Below, piece after piece: positions 9,077 through 15,214 of a stretch of 64,000 nt of DNA. The notes under the pieces were generated by a model. The model worked only from the letters and a program-made list of their open reading frames with translations. It was not told the DNA's origin and did no database searches. Each line of letters starts with the position of its first letter. Positions within the stretch are counted from its first letter, which is position 1. Position numbers and translations under genes: made by a program. This DNA is from Amycolatopsis sp. QT-25 (GTDB taxonomy: Bacteria > Actinomycetota > Actinomycetes > Mycobacteriales > Pseudonocardiaceae), in the NCBI RefSeq assembly GCF_029369745.1, contig NZ_CP120210.1, positions 1,240,001 to 1,304,000 on the forward strand. Reading direction: 5' to 3'.

Positions 9077-9490
9077 GTGGGCATCGGAAAACCCGTGAAG
9101 CAGGTTCTGATCCTGATCGCGGGCGGCATTCTTCTGCTGGTCGGTATCGCGCTCCTCGTGCTGCCAGGGCCGGGACTGCTCCTGGTGCTCGCGGGCCTGC
9201 TCGTGCTGGCCTCGGAGTTCCCCGCGGTGGAGAAGTACGTCGATCCGATCCGCGACCGGGCGATGAAGGCGGCCGAAGACAGTGTTTCGTCTCCGCTGCG
9301 GATCGCGGGTTCGGTGCTGGCCGGGCTGGGTCTGCTGGCCGCGGGGATCGTCTGGGGCGTCGTTCCCGGACTGCCGCTGGGCGGCTGGAGCACCGGTTCG
9401 AGCCTGATCCTGTCCGGGCTCATCCTGTTCGCGTTGCTGATCTGGAGCTACAAGCGGGTGCAGGCCCGGAGGTCCGCGAACGCCGAGTAA
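9077..9490 (+). CDS. PGPGW-family small transmembrane protein
   Basis: Integral membrane protein of 137 aa. It has four hydrophobic segments: LILIAGGILLLVGIALLVL, then PGPGLLLVLAGLLVLAS carrying the PGPG signature, then SVLAGLGLLAAGIVWGVV and SLILSGLILFALLIW. A short charged stretch (EKYVDPIRDRAMKAAEDS) lies between the pairs. These features fit the putative transmembrane PGPGW family, whose role is unknown. It starts at a GTG with GGCGAGGAG upstream. It lies 29 bp before the TetR gene on the same strand, so co-transcription is possible. Confidence 0.75.
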   Translation: MGIGKPVKQVLILIAGGILLLVGIALLVLPGPGLLLVLAGLLVLASEFPAVEKYVDPIRDRAMKAAEDSVSSPLRIAGSVLAGLGLLAAGIVWGVVPGLPLGGWSTGSSLILSGLILFALLIWSYKRVQARRSANAE

Positions 9491-9519
9491 CAGCCGGGTG
9501 GTCTGGTACCGTGCGGCGC

Positions 9520-10293
9520 GTGGCCCCCGACTTCCAGCGTGCGCGGCGGCCGGAACAGGTGGAGGCCCGGCGCGCGGCGATCCTCGGGGTGGCGCGCGAA
9601 CTGCTGGCCGAGCGGCCCGTGTCCCGGATCAGTCTGCGGGAACTGAGCGACCGGGTCGGCTTGGCGAAATCGAACGTGCTGCGGTACTTCGACAGCCGCG
9701 AGGCGATCTTCCTGGAAGTCCTCGACTCGATCTGGGTCGTCTGGCTCGACGAGCTCGAAAGCGAACTGGACACCCCTGACGTCGCGAAGCCTGGGTACGA
9801 GCGCGAAGTGCGCGTCGCGACCGTCATCGCGAAGTCGCTCTCGCAACAGCGCCTGCTGTGCGAGCTGATCAGCACGATGGCCGCCGTGCTCGAACGCAAC
9901 ATCTCCGTGGAGACCGCCAGGGCGTTCAAGACCCGGGCGGGTGAACGGACCGAACGGCTCGCCGACGTCGTCCGCGACCGGGTCCCGTTAAACGCCGAAG
10001 CGGCCGGACACTTCGCGAAGACGGTCTTCATCCTGGTGGCGGGCCTGTGGCCGTACGCGAACCCTGGCGAGGCCGTGGCGACGGTCCTGGCCGAACGCGG
10101 AGCGCCCGCCGGCCACGACATGTTCGTCGCCGGGCTGATCGAAGGGCTGGCCAACCAGCTGGTCGGCCTCGCCGTTCGCGCGGGTCAGCGCTCCGAGCGA
10201 CAGCAAAGGTCCCTTGCTCCCTTCCCGCACGCGCCGGACCGGCCGGACCTGCTTAAGGTGAGCGGAACCCACTCGCACAAGGAGCGACCATGA
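9520..10293 (+). CDS. TetR-family transcriptional regulator with long C-terminal tail
   Basis: Likely DNA-binding repressor, 257 aa. The N-terminal helix-turn-helix reads ISLRELSDRVGLAKSNVLRYFDSREAIFLEVL. The rest is an alpha-helical ligand-binding domain ending near GLANQLVGLAVRAG. The last 35 or so residues (RSERQQRSLAPFPHAPDRPD onward) are unlike the family and are encoded by what looks like intergenic DNA, including a complete 17-bp palindromic repeat. The stop overlaps the start of the aldo-keto reductase (ATGA), so the tail also reads through that gene's ribosome site. GTG starts at 9511 and 9520 are both possible. Probably regulates the downstream reductase. Confidence 0.8.
   Translation: MAPDFQRARRPEQVEARRAAILGVARELLAERPVSRISLRELSDRVGLAKSNVLRYFDSREAIFLEVLDSIWVVWLDELESELDTPDVAKPGYEREVRVATVIAKSLSQQRLLCELISTMAAVLERNISVETARAFKTRAGERTERLADVVRDRVPLNAEAAGHFAKTVFILVAGLWPYANPGEAVATVLAERGAPAGHDMFVAGLIEGLANQLVGLAVRAGQRSERQQRSLAPFPHAPDRPDLLKVSGTHSHKERP
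10202..10218. repeat. 17-bp dispersed palindrome, copy 2, inside a coding tail
   Basis: AGCAAAGGTCCCTTGCT is the exact reverse complement of the copy at 7970 and identical to the copy at 25276. It lies within the 3' end of the TetR reading frame, which supports the view that the reading frame was extended over former intergenic DNA. Confidence 0.7.
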
Positions 10294-11147
10294 GCCCAGG
10301 CGGCACCCTCACCCTCGGCGATCTCACCGTGAGCCGGATGGGCTACGGCGCCATGCGGCTGTCCGGCCCCGGCATCTGGGGGCCGCCGAGCGACCGCGAG
10401 ACCGCGATCGCCGTTCTCCGCGAAGCGGTCGAGCTGGGGGTGACCCATATCGACACCAGCGACTTCTACGGTCCGCACACGGTCAACGAGCTGATCCGCG
10501 AGGCGCTGCACCCGTATCCGGACGACCTGCACATCGTCACGAAGGTCGGCGCGAAGCGGACTCCGGACAAGGGCTGGCCTTCGGCGCTCTCGCGGGAGGA
10601 GCTGACCTCCGCGGTCCACGACAACCTGCGCAACCTCGGTGTCGACGTGCTCGACGTCGTCAACCTGCGGCTCGCGGGGGAGCACGGCGTCTTCCCGATC
10701 CCGGTCTCGATCACGGAGCCGTTCGAGGTGCTGGCCGAGTTGCGACAGCAGGGCCTGATCCGGCACCTCGGTCTGAGCCACGTGTCGGCGGAGCAGGTCA
10801 AGGAGGCTCGCGCCATCGCGCCGGTCGTCTGCGTGCAGAACGAGTACAACGTCGCGAACCGCGCCAACGACGGCCTGCTCGACGCCCTCGCGGCCATCAG
10901 CGTCCCGTTCGTGCCGTACTTCCCGCTCGGCGGGTTCACGCCGTTGCAGTCCGGGGTGCTCGACGACTGCGCCCGCCGGGTCGACGCGACGCCGATGCAG
11001 GTCGCGCTCGCGTGGCTGCTGCAACGGTCGCCGAACATCCTGGTGATTCCGGGTACGTCCTCGGTGCCGCACCTGCGGGAGAACGTCGCCGCCGCGAAGC
11101 TGGAACTGCCCGCGGACGTCGTCGCCGACCTCGACGCCCTCGCCTAG
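10290..11147 (+). CDS. aldo/keto reductase
   Basis: NADPH-dependent oxidoreductase of the aldo-keto reductase superfamily, 285 aa. The barrel shows GYGAMRLSG at the N terminus, the Asp-Tyr pair in HIDTSDFYGPHTVNELI, the catalytic Lys in HIVTKVGAKR, and the cofactor segment SPNILVIPGTSSVPHLREN near the C terminus. The usual catalytic His position appears as DVVNLRLAGE, so Asn replaces His, which is common in this actinobacterial subgroup. AAGGAG precedes the ATG, and the start overlaps the stop of the TetR gene, so the two are translationally coupled. Substrate unknown. Confidence 0.88.
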   Translation: MSPGGTLTLGDLTVSRMGYGAMRLSGPGIWGPPSDRETAIAVLREAVELGVTHIDTSDFYGPHTVNELIREALHPYPDDLHIVTKVGAKRTPDKGWPSALSREELTSAVHDNLRNLGVDVLDVVNLRLAGEHGVFPIPVSITEPFEVLAELRQQGLIRHLGLSHVSAEQVKEARAIAPVVCVQNEYNVANRANDGLLDALAAISVPFVPYFPLGGFTPLQSGVLDDCARRVDATPMQVALAWLLQRSPNILVIPGTSSVPHLRENVAAAKLELPADVVADLDALA

Positions 11148-11153
11148 CGGCCA

Positions 11154-11200
11154 GTGAAGGCCTCCCGCACCTGCCTCAAGGTAGGGAAGGAGGCCTTCAC
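11154..11200. terminator. bidirectional hairpin, GTGAAGGCCTCC repeat type
   Basis: Arms GTGAAGGCCTCC (11154-11165) and GGAGGCCTTCAC (11189-11200) are exact inverted repeats. The hairpin sits 6 bp after the aldo-keto reductase stop and 6 bp before the end of the convergent ABC permease gene, so it probably terminates both. It shares its core with the repeat at 8026. Confidence 0.75.
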
Positions 11201-11206
11201 CGACCT

Positions 11207-12031
11207 TCAGAGGACATCCCGGCGCCGCAGCAGCCAGCCACCGAGACCGGCGAAGACCACCAGGTAGCCGGCCACCACCGACGTCGCCTGGGAGACGCCG
11301 ACGAGTTCCCCGATTCCCGGCGTCGCACCCGAAGCGCCGAGCGACGCGGCCAGCGAACCGGCGTTGGCGCCCGGCAACGCCAGCTGGAGCGTGCCGACCC
11401 AGTCCACCAGCGGGGCCGCGACGCCGAACAGCAGGTTCTGGACGATCAGCAGCCACACCAGGCCGAGTCCGATCGGCAGCGCCACCCCGCGCATCGCGAT
11501 GGCGAGCGCCGCGCCGAGGGCCGCCCACGTCATCGCGATCAGCCAGCCCGCGCCGATCCCGATGACGATCTCCCCGAACGTGGGCCAGTTCATCGGCTCG
11601 CCCTCCGAAGAGGCGATGAGCGCGCTCGTGACCGCGCCGGTGGCGAAGCTCGTGAGCACGACGGTCAGCGACGCGACGGCCAGCGCGAACAACTTTCCAC
11701 AGTAGACGGTCAACCGCGAAGGTCCCTGTGTCAGCACGGTCTTCCACGTGCTCCACCCGTATTCGGTGCCGACGGCCAGTACCCCGAGCACCAGCAGGAT
11801 CGCCCCGAGGAACACCGGCAGCCCGCCGATCGCATTGCCGACCAGGTTCGACGGCGCCGTCGCGGCCAGCCCGCGATCCGTACCGGGCGCCCCGCTCGGC
11901 GACCCCGCCGCGCCCGCGAGCGGCAGCAGATAGGTGAAGGTCAGGCCGAGCACGACCGCGATCCCCAGCATGAACCAGTTCGCCGGACGCCGGACGAGCT
12001 TCACCAGCTCGGCGGTGCAGCTACCCCACAT
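11207..12031 (-). CDS. ABC-2 type transporter permease
   Basis: Membrane subunit of a two-gene ABC exporter, 274 aa. About six hydrophobic segments are visible: WFMLGIAVVLGLTFTYLL, FLGAILLVLGVLAVGTEYGWSTWKTVL, ALAVASLTVVLTSFATGAV, IGIGAGWLIAMTWAALGAALAIAM, LGLVWLLIVQNLLFGV and VVAGYLVVFAGLGGWLL. The segment EYGWSTWKTVLTQG is typical of ABC-2 permeases from the bacitracin/multidrug export group. Its ATG overlaps the end of the ATPase gene by 11 bp, giving translational coupling. The exported substrate is unknown. Confidence 0.82.
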   Translation of the reverse strand: MWGSCTAELVKLVRRPANWFMLGIAVVLGLTFTYLLPLAGAAGSPSGAPGTDRGLAATAPSNLVGNAIGGLPVFLGAILLVLGVLAVGTEYGWSTWKTVLTQGPSRLTVYCGKLFALAVASLTVVLTSFATGAVTSALIASSEGEPMNWPTFGEIVIGIGAGWLIAMTWAALGAALAIAMRGVALPIGLGLVWLLIVQNLLFGVAAPLVDWVGTLQLALPGANAGSLAASLGASGATPGIGELVGVSQATSVVAGYLVVFAGLGGWLLRRRDVL

Positions 12032-12935
12032 GATCCGCCACCTCTCCGGTGAGCTCGAAGAAGACCTGTTCCAGATCGCGTTCGCGGACGTGCAGTTCGC
12101 GTACCGCGATCCCTTCCGTGACGAGTTCGCGGTTCAGCCAGGAGGCGCGGTCCGGGGCCACGGTCAGATCGAGCCCGGTCCCGCTCACGCGTACGTTTTC
12201 CGCGCCGATCCAGCGCCGCACCAGATCGGCGGCACGCACGGTCTCGTCGGTCTCGATGTGCAGCACCGTGCCGCCGCGGAGTTCGGCCACCGTGTTCTCC
12301 GCGACCAGCCGTCCGTGCGACACGACCCCGACGCGGTCGCAGCTCTGCTGGACCTCGCCCAGCAGATGACTCGACAACAGCACGGTGCGGCCTTCGGCAC
12401 CGAGCCGCCGGATCAGCACCCGCATGTCGGCCATCCCGCCCGGGTCCAGCCCGTTGGTCGGCTCGTCGAGGATCAGCAGCCGCGGATCCTTCAGCAGGGC
12501 CGCCGCGACACCCAGCCGCTGCTTCATCCCTAGGGAGTAGGCCGAGTACCGGTCCTTGGCGCGATCGGCGAGGCCGACCAGCTCGAGCACCTCGCCGACG
12601 CGAAGCGGATCCGTTCGGCTGTAACGGGCCAGCACTTTGAGATTGTCCGAACCGGACAGATACGGGTAGAAGCCGGGCGATTCGATCAAGGCCCCGACTC
12701 CACCGACCTCACTGACCTCGCCGCGCTCGCCGGGCGGCCTGCCGAACAGCCGCACACTGCCGGCGGTCGGCCGGACGAGGCCCAGCAGCATCCGCAACGT
12801 CGTCGTCTTGCCCGCGCCGTTCGGGCCGAGAAAGCCGTAGATCTCGCCGGGCAGGACGGTCAGTTTCATCCGGTCGACGGCGAGGTGCTCGCCGTACCGT
12901 TTCGTGAGTTCGTCGGTGTCCACGGGAAGGTTCAT
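12021..12935 (-). CDS. ABC exporter ATP-binding protein
   Basis: ATPase of the exporter, 304 aa. Walker A is GPNGAGKTTT, the signature is YSLGMKQRL, Walker B is LLILDEPTNGLDP, and the switch His is in LLSSHLLGEV. The C-terminal 80 residues form a regulatory tail typical of ABC-2 exporters (CcmA/DrrA type). The start was placed at ATG 12935 (MNLPVDTDELTKRYG) because the preceding in-frame residues do not resemble the family; no Shine-Dalgarno is visible there, so the message may be leaderless. Divergent from the gene at 13091. Confidence 0.88.
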   Translation of the reverse strand: MNLPVDTDELTKRYGEHLAVDRMKLTVLPGEIYGFLGPNGAGKTTTLRMLLGLVRPTAGSVRLFGRPPGERGEVSEVGGVGALIESPGFYPYLSGSDNLKVLARYSRTDPLRVGEVLELVGLADRAKDRYSAYSLGMKQRLGVAAALLKDPRLLILDEPTNGLDPGGMADMRVLIRRLGAEGRTVLLSSHLLGEVQQSCDRVGVVSHGRLVAENTVAELRGGTVLHIETDETVRAADLVRRWIGAENVRVSGTGLDLTVAPDRASWLNRELVTEGIAVRELHVRERDLEQVFFELTGEVADHVG

Positions 12936-13090
12936 GGTGACGAATGGTGTCCCGTGGGTGGCCCCCGGCACATCCGTCCCCGGGCGGCATCCGGCGTACG
13001 TCACCGGACGTAGTGCGTGGCCGGAATCCTGTGACATCTGTCGAAAATCCCGGTACCGGACACCGGGGTGACGATCATAGGCTCGGCTTC

Positions 13091-13549
13091 GTGTCCAAAG
13101 TCTTCTTGATCCTGCACGTGCTCGCCGTCGTCGTCGCGGTCGGCCCGGTCACCGTCGCGGCGAGCATGTTCCCCGCCGCCGCACGGAAGGCTTTCGCCGA
13201 ACCGGGTTCCGGACTGGCGGTGCCGCGCGTGCTGAACCGGATCTGCCGGGTCTACGCCGTCTTCGGGTTGGCGGTGCCGTTTTTCGGGCTGGCGACCGCG
13301 GGCAGCATGCGGGTCTTCGGCGACCTGTGGGTGATCGTGTCGATCGTGCTCACCGCCGCGGCCGCCGGCGTGCTGGCGTTGCTGGTTTTGCCGGGGCAGA
13401 ACGCGATCCTCGCCACGCTGGCCGCCGAGCCGCCGTCGGAACCGCTCACGGCGGGGCGAGTGGCGATGTACACGGGGATGTTCAATCTGCTCTGGGCCGT
13501 GGTGACGGTGCTCATGATCGTGCGGCCCGGATCGACCACCGGCGCCTGA
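13091..13549 (+). CDS. small integral membrane protein, DUF2269-like
   Basis: Protein of 152 aa with four membrane segments: VFLILHVLAVVVAVGPVTVA, VYAVFGLAVPFFGLATAG, LWVIVSIVLTAAAAGVLALLVLP and MFNLLWAVVTVLMIV. The topology and the LHVLAVVVAVGPV opening resemble DUF2269 predicted membrane proteins, whose function is unknown; the match is by eye only. Starts at GTG. Its stop codon is the first part of a strong hairpin. Confidence 0.55.
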   Translation: MSKVFLILHVLAVVVAVGPVTVAASMFPAAARKAFAEPGSGLAVPRVLNRICRVYAVFGLAVPFFGLATAGSMRVFGDLWVIVSIVLTAAAAGVLALLVLPGQNAILATLAAEPPSEPLTAGRVAMYTGMFNLLWAVVTVLMIVRPGSTTGA

Positions 13550-13581
13550 TGGCTCCGGACCGTTTCCGGTCCGGAGCCATC
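13548..13581. terminator. bidirectional terminator hairpin, 14-bp arms
   Basis: GATGGCTCCGGACC (13548-13561) and GGTCCGGAGCCATC (13568-13581) form a perfect 14-bp stem with the 6-nt loop GTTTCC. It starts inside the stop codon of the membrane protein and ends 12 bp before the end of the convergent gene. A short T-rich run follows on the + strand (GAGCTTTTCG). Confidence 0.85.
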
Positions 13582-13592
13582 GAGCTTTTCGC

Positions 13593-14021
13593 CTACGAGC
13601 TCAGCAATTGGTTGAAGAACGACCGATAGCGGCGCAGCGCGATCCGGAGGTCTTCGGTGGCCGGTTCCCCGTGGCTCCACGCGGATTCCAGTTCCTTCTT
13701 GTGGTCCGCGAAGGTCGTGGCGAGGTTTTGGATCACCACGGCGACGAGTTCGTCGGCCTCTTTGACCGCCCGCTGCGGATCGTCCACAAAGGCCGTCTGG
13801 ATGCCTTGCCAGCTCTCGCGGAACTTGTCCACGTCGACGTTGTCGAACAACGTCTGCGCCTCGTCTTCGTGGGCCGGTTCGGCATCGGTGGCGCGGCCGG
13901 AATCAGTGGCCACCAGGTCCTCGGTGCTCAATGCCTGCCCGGTGTCGCCGTCTCGGCCGTCAGCGATCCGTTCCTCGTCGGGCCGTACCGTTCCCTCGGT
14001 TTCCAGTGGCCTGCTCTCCAT
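13593..14021 (-). CDS. soluble acidic protein, paralogue of upstream gene
   Basis: Unrecognised 142-aa acidic protein without a membrane segment. Residues about 1-55 are disordered and rich in Asp, Glu and Thr. The C-terminal half (FRESWQGIQTAFVDDPQRAVKEADELVAVV to LRIALRRYRSFFNQLL) aligns by eye with the C-terminal domain of the adjacent upstream gene (YAQEWALIQEQFVDRPSGAVVEADRVL to MREAMKHYREVFEDLL). So the pair are a membrane-anchored and a soluble version of one helical domain. AAGGAGC precedes the ATG, which lies inside the 3' end of the upstream gene (62-bp overlap). Confidence 0.65.
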   Translation of the reverse strand: MESRPLETEGTVRPDEERIADGRDGDTGQALSTEDLVATDSGRATDAEPAHEDEAQTLFDNVDVDKFRESWQGIQTAFVDDPQRAVKEADELVAVVIQNLATTFADHKKELESAWSHGEPATEDLRIALRRYRSFFNQLLSS

Positions 14022-14571
14022 GGCTTTCAGCTCCTTCGCCGGCGTCTGTCAACAGATCTTCGAACACTTCGCGGTAGTGCTTCATCGCTTCACGCATGTC
14101 CTCTGTGGACATTTCCGTTTCCCGATGGCGCTCAAGCGTGTCGTGCCCGGCACGGTAGTGCCGCAAGGCGTTCGCGTGCCGGACGGACAGATCGGCGACC
14201 TGCTGGTCGTATCCCTCGGTCGGGTAGCCGCGCTCGGCCATCAAGGAGACCAGTACCCGGTCCGCCTCGACGACGGCGCCGGACGGGCGGTCGACGAACT
14301 GTTCCTGGATCAGCGCCCATTCCTGTGCGTAGCGGTCCTTTGTGGACTGGGACAGCGGACGGATGTCGAGATCCGAATGGCGTTTCACCCGCGACGAGAG
14401 CTCACGTTCGGCTTCTCGCGGGCTTTCGTGTTCCTTGACGGCCCGGTCGTATTCGGGTCCGAACGTCTCCTGCAAACGACGCCTGCGTTGTCCCGCGATG
14501 ACGAACCAAGCCACCGCTCCCAGCACCAGGATCGCGGCGATGACGATGATGATGACCAACCACGTTGGCAT
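13960..14571 (-). CDS. single-pass membrane protein with helical domain, unknown
   Basis: Unrecognised 203-aa protein. One N-terminal membrane helix (WLVIIIVIAAILVLGAVAWFVIA) is followed by a basic RRRR stop-transfer and a cytoplasmic alpha-helical domain of about 130 residues. Conserved-looking motifs are YAQEWALIQEQFVDRPSGAV and MREAMKHYREVFEDLL, shared with the next gene. The tail after residue 175 is Gly/Glu-rich and probably disordered. The ATG has GGAGGAGATAACG upstream, a strong site, which decides the start over an in-frame codon at 14628. Similar actinobacterial proteins are annotated only as hypothetical. Confidence 0.7.
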   Translation of the reverse strand: MPTWLVIIIVIAAILVLGAVAWFVIAGQRRRRLQETFGPEYDRAVKEHESPREAERELSSRVKRHSDLDIRPLSQSTKDRYAQEWALIQEQFVDRPSGAVVEADRVLVSLMAERGYPTEGYDQQVADLSVRHANALRHYRAGHDTLERHRETEMSTEDMREAMKHYREVFEDLLTDAGEGAESHGEQATGNRGNGTARRGTDR

Positions 14572-14950
14572 CGTTATCTCCTCCGGATATCTGCCGGTCA
14601 ACCCCCGACGGGCTAGGGGTTCCCCCACGTTCTCGGCCGAAAACCCTTATGGCGCAAGAAATTTTGGATCTTAGGCCGGACGGCGCAACGGGCAACCGCC
14701 GATCAGCCGCCGTCCCGGAAGGTGGCGCAAGCCTTGTTGGGCCATTCGGCACAAGTCGTAAGGCCTGCTAACAAGGCGTCGCCCTTTTGGGTGCCGACGA
14801 TGACTCAGTGTAGGTAAAAACTCCCGATCACTGCTCCGTTGTGGCATTATTGCCCCGTTCGCAGGAAGAGGGCCTGGGAACAGAGGGGGCCGCCGTAATG
14901 GGGCTGCTCTGGTACGGCAAAGGAAGATCATCAGGGGAGGAGATCGTCAC
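14572..14950. other. 379-bp intergenic region
   Basis: No gene is supported here. It holds the upstream regions of the divergent membrane-protein gene and of the 57-aa peptide gene. GCCTTGTT at 14731-14738 and AACAAGGC at 14770-14777 form a short inverted repeat. An AT-richer stretch near 14810-14850 (GTAGGTAAAAACTC) could carry the peptide gene's promoter, but no convincing -35/-10 pair is seen. Confidence 0.5.
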
Positions 14951-15124
14951 ATGTCGACGCCTACGGACGTCAGGGATCCCATCGGCGAGGAGGAACCGGT
15001 CGACCCGGCTCAGCCCACGCCCGACCAGGGAGGACACCGGCACACCGCGGATTGCGTGCATCAGAACCAGCGGGTCCGGGACTGTCCCGGTGGATGTGCT
15101 CAGACGCCGCCGCCCACTCCCTGA
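14951..15124 (+). CDS. 57-aa Cys/His-rich peptide upstream of CHAT protease gene
   Basis: Small gene. Evidence for coding: an ATG with a strong GGGGAGGAG site 8-9 nt upstream, high G/C at third positions, and a clean stop. The peptide has an acidic, Pro-rich N half (MSTPTDVRDPIGEEEPVDPA), then a compact metal-site-like segment HRHTADCVHQNQRVRDCPGGC with His 29, 31 and 37 and Cys 35, 45 and 49, and ends TPPPTP. It has no signal peptide. The next gene is a TPR-CHAT caspase-like protein, separated by a strong hairpin. I do not recognise a family. It could be a zinc peptide, a CHAT partner or substrate, or unrelated. Confidence 0.6.
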   Translation: MSTPTDVRDPIGEEEPVDPAQPTPDQGGHRHTADCVHQNQRVRDCPGGCAQTPPPTP

Positions 15125-15145
15125 GCAGCACTCCTGGCTGAAGAG

Positions 15146-15183
15146 GTCGCCCGTCACCCGGCCTCGAACCGGTGACGGGCGAC
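15146..15183 (+). terminator. hairpin between peptide gene and CHAT gene
   Basis: GTCGCCCGTCACC (15146-15158) and GGTGACGGGCGAC (15171-15183) form a perfect 13-bp GC-rich stem with a 12-nt loop, 22 nt after the peptide stop codon. No T-tract follows. It should end most peptide transcripts, with read-through or a separate promoter feeding the CHAT gene. Confidence 0.75.
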
Positions 15184-15214
15184 TCTCGGCTACGGACTGT
15201 GCTGTCATAGAACA

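Noticed and set aside
15146..15183. Riboswitch or attenuator in front of the CHAT gene
   Set aside because: Only one simple stem-loop is seen, with no alternative pairing, so a terminator is the simpler reading.
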